A stretch of 64,000 bases of DNA from Leucocoprinus leucothites (taxonomy: Eukaryota > Basidiomycota > Agaricomycetes > Agaricales > Agaricaceae), in assembly GCA_013368445.1 (NCBI GenBank), contig JAACJO010000006.1, positions 1,550,001-1,614,000 of the forward strand, written 5' to 3'. Of the stretch, positions 1 to 11,338 are shown one piece after another. Numbering within the stretch: position 1 is the stretch's first letter; each line of letters opens with the position of its first letter. The translations under genes and the position numbers were made by a program. The notes beneath the pieces were generated by a model. It was not told where the DNA came from. It worked only from the letters and a program-made list of their open reading frames with translations, and did not search any database.

Positions 1-78
1 TACACGCACAGGGCACCCAGTCAAGAGCTCCGCCACCGTCGATGAATTTAGAGACTATTTACTTGTCGAACGAGGGAT

Positions 79-1032
79 TCAGCTAAGTCTATGACTTTCG
101 TCTTTCCGTCCATCGTAATAGCTGATTGGCTGGCTGATCTCCCAACTTTGATGCCAATGTCTTCTCCAGCAGTAAAAACCGAGTCCGATCCCACCGACAG
201 CAGCAATAACAACACCAACTACGACACCAGCTACACCTCCCTCCGAAAGTGCATGCAAACGCTGTTTTTTTCCAAGGGGAGCGTTAGGGAGCTCGTTATC
301 ATACCTAAAGGCGGCTGTGTGTCAGGCTTGGGTATTTAGAAAAAATGCAAATAACGCACACGTAGATAATCGAGTCTAGAAAAGTGGCACTACTGGCACT
401 TGGGTTGACAATTGTCAGATTGTGGAGGCCCTGAGCTTGAAAGCCCCATGAAAAGAAAGAGATATTGTACGCATATTCCCAATCACTGCTATCCAGCACG
501 TTCCATGTATATGTCTTCAACCAAGTGCCGTTAATGAAAAAGCTCGTGTTAGTTGCCAAGGTTGCCAAGGGACCAGAGCTACCAGTAAGGGGAGCAGAGC
601 GAGTCAAGAGACAATAGGCAGTGACAAAAGTGCCTAAATTAATTTCAGTGAAAAGGCTTTGGACCATCAGTGAAATTTTGAAACATACCTGTGAATAGGA
701 ATTCGGCCGACGAAGGAGTGTTTGTCCACGTGGATGTTCCATTGTACATCTCTCCTGCTTGAGGAGGGACCGTCGAGAACTCTGGTGGGGCCCGGGCCCA
801 GTTTGAGGTCCCCGAGTACTTGATCATGCGGCCAGTGACGGGGTCCAGGCCCTGATCATCCACAACGACCAATACCTCCTCCGCAAGACAAAGGAGTGAA
901 AAACTGACAAGAAGTAGGATGCCGCAGAATGTGAAGGGCTGCCAGTGAGGTTTTGATGAAGCCTACGGGTGTGGTTAATGTCAAGAAATTTATCTTTGAA
1001 GTATGATCAAGGAAGAGGGGACGAACGAGCAT
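79..1032 (-). CDS. Secreted-type single-pass membrane protein (Agaricomycete family)
   Basis: Function unknown. Proposed exons on the minus strand: 1032-1027, 962-689, 633-360 and 304-79, giving 780 bases (259 residues). The two inner introns (688-634 and 359-305) are both 55 bases with good GT and AG ends; the first junction uses a weak donor and the start is the least certain part. The N-terminus carries a hydrophobic signal segment (CGILLLVSFSLLCLA) followed by VVVDDQ, then an N-glycosylation-rich lumenal region (several N-x-S/T sites), one transmembrane helix near residue 205 (GVAGVVVGVVIAAVGG) and a short basic cytoplasmic tail. This layout, signal peptide, beta-rich ectodomain, one helix, cytosolic tail, is common in Agaricomycete surface proteins of unknown role. 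I infer a cell-surface or secretory-pathway location. Confidence 0.7.
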
Positions 1033-1089
1033 CTCCGTTACTGAGGGTCCCGTGCAAGCGGCCCACGATCAAAAATCGTGTCGACTTTT

Positions 1090-1568
1090 TCATCTGAGCT
1101 TTATGGACTTGACATCCCTTATTAAATGCATGACGACCGGGAATGTCGTATCTGCCATAAGCCCAGCAGTAAACACCGCTGACGTTACTATAAAGGATTC
1201 ATTGGCATTAGAGGTCGCAATTTTACAACAATGGGCACCCAGTGAGAAATCGCACTTAAGATAGACTCGGAACGTAAGTGTAGCTTGCTGATGAACCGAA
1301 CCATGCAGGCGTTACAGCGGTCGCACGCGAAGTACATCCAAGGCTCAGAGCAGTCTAAGCGCAATACAAACCAAGGAAGATCACCCAGCTTGTCAGGGTT
1401 GAAGGCACTACAACAAAGGAAATTCAAAAAATAACAAACCCAGGGTGACCAGGGTGACATGAGAGTGAGTGGGACAGCCGTTGTTGTTTGGCAATAAGAC
1501 GGTGCTGAAACGCAACGGTGTGATTCCTTGAGACTCGCCATTGCGTCCCTGTCTAGAACCTCCGGCAT
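1090..1568 (-). CDS. Doubtful hypothetical ORF
   Basis: A minus-strand open frame from 1568 can be joined, by removing an intron that ends in TTCATCAG near 1288, to a further open stretch that stops at 1090. The product would be about 130 residues with no domain I recognise; the joined second half (from FRVYLKCDFSLGAHCC) is fairly hydrophobic. It lies head-to-head with the GTPase-kinase gene that begins at 1864 and downstream-to-upstream of the membrane protein at 79-1032. The start codon, the exon join and even the existence of the gene are uncertain. Confidence 0.25.
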
Positions 1569-1863
1569 GTAGAATGCCAGTGGACAGGAATCGATGACTG
1601 AACGACCCGTGAAGATAGATTAAGTTCTTGTCTGTGTTTCCTTGTACCAGAAAGTGATGAGGTCAGGCGACAACTTGATGCCTACATCTTGGGTAACTCA
1701 CCATGTAAATGAAAAGAATTGCTCGAGAACTGATGCGCGATGCATTATCCCACCGATCCCTGATGGGTATACATGACCTGATGTGATTTTCCGGCCCACC
1801 CACACGTGTGAATGTTTAAATACAAGATGAAAATCGGGCCAACAGCACCTCGGAAGGCCTATC

Positions 1864-4800
1864 ATGGACAAGGTTGGAGGCTATGTACGGAAATGTGAGT
1901 CGTTGCAACCCAATCACCCTTCTCTCCTTCTCTCTATCATAGTATCCTGAATAGATGAAGGAAAAGTCGCTTAATCGCTTAACGGGAGCTTCGTTACATC
2001 CTTCAGCTAATGCTCACTGCTTTCTCGTTCTAGCTTGCCAATTATTAGAGATGGGCATCCTGAAAGGTATACGTCAGGTCTTTACGGCAGCCAAATCAAT
2101 AACCAGTACGCTTTGTTAGGATCATGAACACTATTAATACCGGATGACTTGTCCTCGAGGCAGCTACACGTAAATCCCCCCCTCCAAAGGTCTACTCCTC
2201 ATTCACAATGTTGACTGAAGAAATAGATCCTTTCTCAAATATTTCGGCTGAGGATGTGGTCATTGCGTACGTCCGATCCGTATAAGTAAATCTTTGTTGC
2301 CAATGCATTCATCCAGGATCATGGGTCCCCGTTCAGCTGGGAAGAGTCATGTGAGTGCCCATGCAAACGACCGACTGAGCTGATTGGAGCTCACACTTTG
2401 CATATCTATTATAGTTCATTGACCTTGTTGTAAGCGGCCAGAGTGATCAGCGAGACCAGAGGCTACAGAGACCATCGTCACTTCTGGTCAAAGCTACTCG
2501 TTTCACGCATCCGAAACATGGCAGTCAAGTAGTGCTGGTTGAGCTTCCTGGCTTTGGCAGAATACCGGAACATATGCGAAGGCAATCGGACTCGACTTGG
2601 TCAGATGTGGATGCCCTTCAAGTCATCGGTACTTGGCTACATAAAATGTGAGCAATTTTCCTGACCATGTAATCCGAACATTTGATCATCGAGTTCTGGC
2701 TTTCAGGTATGCGAAAGGGACGTATCTTACTGGAATTATTTACGCACAACGCATCTCCGATGGGCTGGGGAGTCCAGACTCACAGAAAAATATTCAAATA
2801 TTGCATAATATATGTGGCGACAGAGCACTGAAGAAAAAACTCAGTATAGTCTTGATGTCAACAATGTGGGAGAATGTCGAGCCGAAGTTAGGGGGTGCGA
2901 AAGAGAAGGAAATACGATCGAAACTCTGGAGGAAACTGATCGATCAGGGGGCAAAGGTTAGCCGCCTTGGGGCTCATAAAGAGGATGCGTTGAATGTCGT
3001 GGATAAGGCCATCCCCAAGCACTCAAAGCGAGGACCACTGCTATTTCAGGAGGAGTTGGACAATCCTTTGATGCAGCTCAAGAGCTCCACAGCGGGTAGA
3101 ACATTATTTATTGCACTGGAGAAGTTCATTTCCGACTTGGAACAGACCTTTCAATCCAAAATTCTATTGATACAGGCGTTGGATGACCGGGCGCATATAA
3201 AGCAACTTGAACAGCAGCAGAAAGAAATCAAGTGGGATATACGGCAGGCGCGGAGTAATCTTGCACGTCTAGAAGCCCGGAATTCGACCTGGACAATCGT
3301 CAGTTATTCTTTTCCAACAGTAGTGTACCACTCACTTCTTGTAGGACGACCCGTATGTCATTGTCACTAACCCTCTACCTCCACAACCTACGTCTCCTCT
3401 CAATCTGATGACGTCAATAGACGCAGTCAAGGGATTTCTTGACGGTAGGGCACCCTCCACTAGCTCAAAGGAACCCGTGGATTCGTTCTCCGATACCGAA
3501 AACCTTCGCCCCTCGATATATGGCTTCATTTGCACTCTCTTGTTGGATATTGCCAAGGAAGATTCAAAGAGAATGGCGATCGCTGATCTTCGTGGTGACT
3601 CCGCCCAGTCTATAGCCGATTTCTTGAGTCAAGTATGCTTTTATTGACCCCTCGACTGGCATAATTTCTTATGCGCACGCGCAATCTACAGGTCCTTGAT
3701 GACGTCGGTACTCTCAAGGCTGATGAAAGGAAACTTGTCCTCTCACTCCTGTCAAAGCTGGCAAAATCTGCTCAGGTTTTCCCAGCTTGCTACGAGCTAG
3801 GAGGCGTGGTTTACAGCCTCAATCATCCCGTGAATGAAGGCGGATATGGTTGCATCTATAAGGGGACATATCGAGGAAAAGATATCTGTATAAAGGCTGT
3901 TCGAATGTATGAACGACAAAGCTCCACCTTAGTGCGGCGCATTCAGGTATGTGATGCCCCAATCGCGCCAACAATCAACAATAATTCACTGGTCTGGAAA
4001 ATGTAGGCACAGGCTAAGGAATTCATTTTGTGGGCGCAGCTCTCACACCAGAACATACTGCCTTTTTATGGTGTCTTCCAGTCCGAGGAAATCAAGCCCA
4101 GGATCTGTATCGTTTCACCATGGATGTCAAATGGTGACCTGGGTTCCTACTTGGCGGCCAGCCCGGGAACGCCTCAGATACCCCTTGTCAGTAGCCTGAA
4201 CCCAGAGTTCGCTGATGGTAGTTCTAACGGTGTTTTCTTAGATGGGCGACGTAGTTGCTGGTTTGCGTTATCTACACGAATCGAAGATTGTGCATGGCGA
4301 CCTGAAAGCGGTATCGCTGTCATTCTCGTTCTACCGAGTGCTTCTGATTTACTATTTTATTTTTTCAGAAAAACATACTCATCTCGGACGACAAGCGGGC
4401 AATGATCGCCGACTTTGGAATATCTAGTATCGCAATGACTATACCCATCAGTAGTGCCGAAGCTGGTGGTACTCTGAATTGGATGGCACCCGAGTTGGTC
4501 ACTTCCGAGGATCTGGGGAAAACGCCGATAACACCTGAATGTGATATTTGGTCTTTTGGTTGTGTTTGTTTCGAGGTGCGTTTAGCCAACACACATGAAG
4601 TTGAAAATCTCATATGAGCTTTGCGTGTCAAGATCTCTACAGGGGAGATCCCTTTCTCTCAGTACAAAGGCTATCAGTTGATGCATGCATTCATGAAATC
4701 TGATGGCTCCATGAATCCACTGACGGCGTTCCTAGCATCAGAGGAGGATGGAGCACGGCCGCCCGAGGGACTGAGCATTGGCAGTGTGCTACGGTCGTTA

Positions 4801-5079
4801 ATGGAAATGTGCTGGGAGCATCAACCTGCGATGCGACCAACCTGTGTCATGATTCAGGGGGTAATCACTCGCCTCCGGGTGCCGGATAACCGCCCGCCAG
4901 TCGTGAGCGACACTATACCTTCGGCAACCTCGATTAGGCCAAGCGTCGAGATAGATTACAAACGTGTGTACGACACATTGACCCAAGTGAGTAGAGAGTG
5001 AATTTCTTTAGACGGGGCTGAAGTACTGACAAGTTCAAAGATTCAACGAGGGAGTTACGTCAATGAGGATGATCGCTGA
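1864..5079 (+). CDS. GTPase domain fused to serine/threonine protein kinase
   Basis: Thirteen exons (1864-1894, 2034-2105, 2164-2266, 2317-2350, 2415-2647, 2707-3298, 3345-3632, 3692-3946, 4007-4186, 4242-4310, 4369-4575, 4633-4986, 5041-5079) sum to 2457 bases, 818 residues. Residues about 75-350 form an AIG1/septin-like P-loop GTPase module: G1 GPRSAGKS, a G3-like VLVELPGFG in place of the usual DTPG, and a later LMSTMWE matching the G4 region of this fungal group. A coiled coil (about 330-355) and a helical linker ending in LRGDSAQSIADFL precede a kinase domain (about 525-775) with a glycine loop (EGGYGCIYKG), the lysine in CIKAV, catalytic HGDLKAKNIL, ADFGIS, MAPE, DIWSFGC and the C-terminal RP motif of tyrosine-kinase-like kinases. 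Catalytic residues are all present. Role: probably signalling, substrate unknown. If the upstream exons are untranslated, the start would be the ATG at 2208. Confidence 0.85.
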
Positions 5080-5757
5080 TGTACCACCGTCCGTGTATAC
5101 GAATTATATCTTACTCTATTTCTCTATGTATTACAACACGCTGCCATTTATCCGAAGTATTATGGTGAGGACCAGAAACCCTGAACTCGAATCCTACCTG
5201 GATTCTCAATATCTGAGGTGTCCCAAGAAACTGATCAGATCGAAATCATTCCAAAATCGGAGTGTCGGCTGAAATGAATCGAGAATGCCCAGTCGTCGTA
5301 GAACGTGACTCAGATGTTACATCAAGTTGACGTAGTTTAAAAGAAAGAGAACCAGCTAAGGGATCATGTCGTGCTTTAGAGAGTAATAAGGAATTGATCT
5401 AATCCGGGAGAGATGGTGAGTGATAAGGAGACAATTATGTTTGTACGAGTCTGATAGCTACTGCACGCATTGCGAATCGTATCTCAGCTTGTACTGAACG
5501 CGCAATGAAGCTGGATGTGCTTGTATCACTATACGTATCACTGTATCCCACGACACCCCAGCAATGGTAACAATACTATCAAACTTCAGAGAGCAGCCAG
5601 ATGTGCTACTCTCTTGTTTCTACCGCGGTCAACTCGGAGCACGCAGCATGTTTGTTATATATTGAAGTTCCAAGGTCTTGCCAAAAAAATCCTGCGCAAG
5701 TCACCCTAGGAGATGTAAGAAACCCAGAACCATTCAAGTACAGAGTAAAATAAACTT
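5080..5757. other. Intergenic, convergent 3' ends
   Basis: Lies between the stop of the GTPase-kinase gene and the stop of the minus-strand F-box gene. Only short, unconvincing open frames are present; I see no RNA gene or repeat. Confidence 0.6.
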
Positions 5758-8571
5758 CATAAATTAAGCCCACGCCCTTCAACGAGTCCATATTTTGTTC
5801 CAAGGTATTCAAAGATAGTTTTATCGCAATAATAATCCTCGTCGCGAACAGCATGGATTTTATGTCTAATGTGAAAACCATGGGTCGGTTAGAGGGTGTA
5901 TGCACCATGAACGAGCAAGAAGGCGTACTTGGATGCAAGATGTGATCGAAGTCCATTGAACTTGAGCCGATCTGTACTGGCCAATACCTCGTGTGATTTG
6001 GCAGGTCCATCTTCAAGTACTTGACGATGAAAGCAATGGCAACAGATATAAATTTTCCTTTCGACCCATTCCTTTGCGCCACCTCTCAAGTTGATCAACC
6101 ACTGTGTAAGACCGAAATGCGTAGGTGGAGGCGCATAATTCCAGGAAGCAGGCACAAAGTTCTCCAATTTCGTTTCGTCAGTGTGCCTATGAGAGTGGCC
6201 CACCTAAAACACGAAAATCAGCTCTTAAGTCCTCAGAATGTGGATGTCGATTCCCACCAAACTATCAGCTACGATGCGTAGGGGTGGATTACAGCTGGTA
6301 CAAAGCCAAACTTCTTCACTTATCTCGTCGTTCAGGTACTTCACAACGGAACTCGTTTTGACCATTTCCATATATGCCTTCATGGCCGCATAAGCCTATT
6401 CTCGAAATGTTCTGTCGGTATACGACGCTTCCAGAGCTCTTGACTCACCTGCGCATCCCTGACAAAGTTGTCAACACTCCACATATGACTCGTTTTACCC
6501 CTCCCCCTCTTGTTCCCATCTTTCTCTTTACACTGATGCATGCACACCCCCTTAAAGTCTAAACATTCATCCATCGCATATCGTGGTTCCACTGAATGAC
6601 AGACTCGACACTTCCATAATGCATCAGGCTGGAGCACTGGGTGTGGCACTAAACTAGTTGGAGCCCGTGTTTTCCATTCCTTCGTGAGAGAACCAGACGG
6701 GTCGATAGTTTTCAGCAAGCCATATTTGACCTGCTCTACCCAACTATTGATCTGATGTTTGAGCATAGCTTTTAAAGGACCACCCTCTGAACCTGCAGCT
6801 TTCACCGTGATCTTAGCCGCAGCTAGATCAAGTGATTGGAGAAATTGAACGGCCGAAAAGGTGAGGAATACTGGGAAGGACGGAAGAATGGAGTATTCGT
6901 CTCCTCGAGATCTGAGTCCCTGGTAATATTTCCAGATATGGTCAAAATTCTTCTGCCGGAGCCGCATTACTGTTCGATGGGTTTGCTTCTCGTAAAATTC
7001 CTGAAGTTCCTGAGCGATGATAGGCCGTAGTCGATCGATATCTAAGTGAGAGCCCCACGGATGAGCTCACGTTTTGCCTGTACTGACATGAAAGAAAGAA
7101 AAGCCGACCTTCAAGAGAGAGTGCCTGGCGGCTCAAGAGTTTCTGTTGGGCGAATCGATCGTAAGACGAATGGTTCATAAGGTCCGAAAACTTCCAATTC
7201 TCTTGCGAAGCTAAGAGTCTACCCCTAAATAATAGAGGGATTCTGTCAACCAGGCCAGTTATACATTCGAGACAGGCAACTAGCTGACATTCGGTTGTTA
7301 TTCACTCTCAAGCTTTTCAGCTCTTCCGACCAGACACACTGCCAGGTTACCAGGGCCTTACAAAACTGTAGAAGATCAGTACGGGTCAAACAGGCAAATG
7401 AAAAATAGCTCACATCTATCCAGACCCTATTCTTCGCGATAGCTATACAGAGTCTCCAAGATGAGGCCTTGGTAAGAGAATGGATGTATAGCTCTTCGAC
7501 CAATTGCTGCCTCCCCCGAGTCATTTTTGATGAATCACGCTGCAATATCGTAATCTCTGGCTCTTCTTCTAAACTTAGTCGGTCTAGTATGATTCTGGGT
7601 GCCAAGCAACGGGTAATAGTTCCATCGTAAGAAATACTGTAATCTATATCAGCACCTTGGCTTTGGAGTGGAGAAGGACAAGGTGTACCTGTATTTTTCC
7701 AACGCCGATGGGCATTCGAGAACAGGTGTCGCGGACCATACCCAATCTTGTCGGGGGTGGTAGTTGGTATAGTTTCTTTTAATGTTCGTCGCTTCGACTC
7801 TGTGAGACACAAGTCGTGGTTTTGAATTTGAAAGTGTCCTGTGAGAAATTAAGCCATAGGTTATGTATAGGTAGTTAGGATAGCACCGACTGGGTATGCA
7901 TCTGTCTCATACAAACTACCTAGTCAACGATTTAGGCTCAAGCGTCGGGGAAGAGCGAATTCGGTACCCCCCTCACCTGTGAGCAAAGTCGTATCCTTAA
8001 AGAATATGAGATATATGGATTTTCTGTCTCCATTCCACAGCACTATATCCAACGGAATGAGATTATACTGCTCAATAAAGGACTAATTCTTGACACATAC
8101 CTCACAAACCCCACCATCAAATACAAAGGCCGCATAAGCAGGTTCTCGCCCGACAAACAACCCAACGCCAATAATACGAGCAGAAACCGCTCCCTCTCCC
8201 TCCTTATATGATATACATTTAGTGAAAGACATAGGATCAGGTAACCCAACTCTGTTTCTCATATTCTTCCAGATGAAAGAAGAGCCAGGACTAAGCAGCT
8301 GCTCGCAAAGAGATTTACATGTCCGCGTCACAGCGAGAAGATCTTTCGGAGATATTGTAAAGAACAGAATTTCTGCGAGGATCTCGAGTGGGAGGTGTAC
8401 GAAGAGAGAGGTTGAGACCGTCGTATTGCAAGTTTCAGGGCTGTCTAATGGATCAGGAGAACCCAGAGAGCATCCGAGTCGAGCTTTCTTCAGCGAAGGC
8501 TCATTCGGCGACTGGAGGGCTGAATTTATGTGTGGAGAATTGGTGATGAGTGGTTGTCCGGGGGCGTTCAA
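5758..8571 (-). CDS. F-box protein with C-terminal cysteine clusters
   Basis: Multi-exon minus-strand gene. The first exon (8571-8104) gives a serine/proline-rich start, then an F-box (FVHLPLEILAEILFF, LLAVTRTCKSL) and the family hallmark VFDGGVCE. The next exon (about 8042-7976) adds CCGMETENPYISYSLRIRLC, so a C-x2-C...C cluster follows. Exons between about 7835 and 7030 are not resolved: the only good acceptor after the second exon puts the next open stretch in the wrong phase. From about 7030 the model is firm: an acidic/basic helical region, a cluster CRVC...C...CMHQC, intron 6448-6396, LCTSC, then (after an acceptor near 6201) ICCHCFHR, LKFNGLRSHLASK, and a last exon ending DEDYYCDKTIFEYLG... 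with stop at 5758. The F-box should bind Skp1 in an SCF ubiquitin ligase; the cysteine/histidine clusters may bind zinc and recruit substrate. Start codon and middle exons are uncertain. Confidence 0.75.
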
Positions 8572-9689
8572 CGTAGCAGACTTGTCTGGGTCATCCTGGC
8601 GATTACTTAGTACGTGATACGTTTATGTCGGTTTGAGGCGCACCTTATATGTTCCCATTTTGTTCGATACCGCTTCAGAGGTACTGTGTAAATGCGTACT
8701 CCATATAGGGGGAGGGGGAACGTAGTTTGCATCAGATGGCAGAGATATGTCCATGTCAAAACTTGCTGGGGCGTGAAAGTCCAGTAAATGTGTTGAACGC
8801 TCAAATGTTCAGTCCCAAGGTTCGATATATTTTTAATCACCTGATCGTTCGGTGCTCGATGTCATCAATAATCAATTAATCAAGCCTAAACATGGAAGGG
8901 GAGATGAGAGAAAGACGACACCACTCAACAACGATTGTTCTGGAGTAAGCAAGTAGGCAGGTAATAGGCTAAGATGAATAGGGTACAGTTAAACCTAGAC
9001 TGCAATCTCAAATTAGGGCGGGGTGATTTCACCCTACCGGTGACCGAGACACTCAGACAGCGACGAAACTGAGAGGCTCTATTTTTCTTGTTTTACAAGT
9101 ACTAACAACATCAACTCTAAATGAAGATGTGTCTGTCAAGAGTGAACTCAATCCTCTCCGTGAAAGTTCCCAAGACTAGGTTTGTCGAGTCTGAGTCGTG
9201 TATCCGGCTTGCTGGACGTGATGATCTCTCAAGGCGCCGGACACCATACTTGGAATTAGCGAGCGGAATGGCGTGTTATCCCAATTCCCAGTCCGACCCA
9301 GCGTTTAACGTTTAACATTTCCATGAAATCATGTAACTTCTCGTCAAATAAGTGTGAATACTGTAAAAAAAACTATCCGAATAGTAACCAGTGAACGAAC
9401 GAAGGTAGGATCACCACAAGCCACACCGCCAAAACTTCGATCAAGCCACCAGCCTCTCCCGCGCCAATACGAATCACGCGGAACAGCACAAGCAGTTTGC
9501 ACCCCACCCTCCAACAAGGGCTGATTAACCCACCATCCTCTCTCCATACCACATCAACTCCTATATCACCTCTTCCTATCTCATCAGACTTTATCTCGAC
9601 CCCTCACTCCCTGCCAGGGCCTCGGCTCACCCCCACCCGCACTTCTTCGGCTTCCTGCAGACTCTCAAGCCTCATTAAAGGCTCAAGTA
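8572..9689. other. Intergenic
   Basis: Promoter side of the F-box gene and 3' flank of MAD3. If MAD3 uses an extra 3' intron (donor near 9735, acceptor near 9667), its last exon would extend to about 9583. Otherwise I see no gene, RNA or repeat. Confidence 0.5.
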
Positions 9690-11338
9690 TCACCCATCCC
9701 CACCCATACCACCAGAAGCAGGTAACTCACGCTCATGCTCCTGATAATTCTTCAGTGGATCCTTTCTCAACGCTTCTGCTTCCGAACTCATCATAGGAGC
9801 CTTAAGTCCTGCTTTTTTGACTTTGATAACCGAATCTGTTAGCCCTGCTGTTGATGCGGTAGAAGTCGGTGCAAGAGTTGAGGCAGTCTGCGAAAAGGTC
9901 ACAGTTAATGGAGTGAGTTGGTATATATATATGTTAATGTGGGCTTACTCCGTCTCGGAATGGCGTGAATTTTGGCGTCGCTGGAGGACCTCCTTGTACA
10001 GGTGTTGCTAGAGTATCTTGGCCCGAAGCGGTAGAAGAGTCATCAATGAATGGTACGAACGTACTCCTCGCTGGCGTCTTTGGCAATGTCGGCGCACCAC
10101 CCTTCGCTTTGGGAATCACAGCAGGTGGAGGCATAGCAGCAACAGCGGTACTCCCTTCTTCCTCAGGCCCCGGATCTCTAAATACCGCAAACCCACCGCT
10201 CACACTCGTGGTCCCGCCACCACTACCAGATTTTGATGAACTGGCAGCAGAAGAGGAAGCAATGCGTTTACTCTTTCCGGCCTGTTTCAACGTCGTGCCA
10301 GCCATTTTCTTCACCTCCGGCACGTTCTCTTTTATTCTTGTCTTTCTAGTGCCCAGATCTTGCCATGCATCTGACGATGGATCGTCTACCTGTGAGGAAG
10401 AGCCCATTGGATCGACAAATATTTGAAGTTGGGATGGGTTGGAGGCGGCTGAGGTAGACATGGGTGTTGAGACGCTGCGTGGGGTCGACCTCGCAGTGGA
10501 GGAAGAGGAAGGAGGCCTGATGGAGGTGGTTATAAGTGCTGCTCGAGGTCTCTGTGACGATCCTAGAGTGGCACTTGGAGCAGGTGCAGGAGGGAGCATC
10601 ATATTGCTCATCATACGTTTTTGAAAATCGTTGTATCGTTCTTGAAGATGTTCAAGCGGCGAGGCATGACGAGCAAGACCAAGACTGTACGCCTCATCTG
10701 CTTCTTTCCGTCTGATCGAAGGACGCTATCAGTAACGGAAGGTAGGAAATGGATTACACTCACCGACCGTCACGCTCCAAAACAGCAGCATATTCTTCGT
10801 ACAGTAGCGCCCAATTCGTACCAATCTCATTAACAACCAAGAACTTATAGATCACCACTGGCTTCTCCACGTAACTCGCATATAACAACCAAAGCTTCAG
10901 ATACTTGATATCCTTCCTCCACTTTCCACCATCATGGTCTTTCAAAACCCTCGTTGCTTCTTCTAATAGCTCCAGTAGCCCGGACTCGGCGCTATGACCT
11001 TGTGGATAATTATCCAAAGTCCAATTAACGAAATTCCAATATGCGTCCAAGGCATTTGTGGTGTTGGTGGGTATATTTAGATCTTGTAGCTCACTTTCAT
11101 CCTTCAGATCTGCATCTGAGGACGCCAGAGCAAGCTCGACATTAATTCTGAGACGATTTCGCGTCGATTGCAATTTGGCTTCCCGTTGTGCGTGTGGAGT
11201 GGAGAGGATGGCGGAGAGAGCAGTTACGCGCCGACCTGTGCCTAGAGGTTGGACGTTTTCTTTGGATGCCTCAAGCACATCGCAGTCGACGATGGGAGGT
11301 TCCGAGGAGGAAAATACGTCGTCTTCCGATGATATCAT
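9690..11338 (-). CDS. MAD3: Spindle checkpoint protein Mad3 (BubR1-like, no kinase)
   Basis: Exons 11338-10764, 10711-9949 and 9887-9690 total 1536 bases (511 residues). Residues about 90-190 form the Mad3/Bub1 TPR-like homology region (WNFVNWTLDNYPQ, IKYLKLWLLYASY, FLVVNEIGTNWALLYEEYA), which binds the kinetochore scaffold. A first KEN box lies N-terminal (ASKENVQP, residues about 26-33), a second one in the serine-rich middle (RIKENVPEV). In Mad3/BubR1 these act as pseudosubstrates that hold Cdc20-APC/C inactive within the mitotic checkpoint complex. The C-terminus has the conserved SEAEALRKDPLKNY stretch and no kinase domain, which separates it from Bub1. The ATG at 11338 is the first start in frame that keeps the KEN box near the N-terminus. 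An alternative last intron could replace the final dozen residues. Confidence 0.92.

Noticed and set aside
1052..1264. Plus-strand open frame of 70 residues
   Set aside because: No domain, no splice partners, overlaps a minus-strand open stretch of equal doubt.
8607..8840. Minus-strand open frame upstream of the F-box start
   Set aside because: Different frame from the gene, no motif, probably promoter sequence.
9497..10624. Plus-strand open frames opposite MAD3
   Set aside because: Antisense to exons that carry the KEN box and conserved C-terminal motif.
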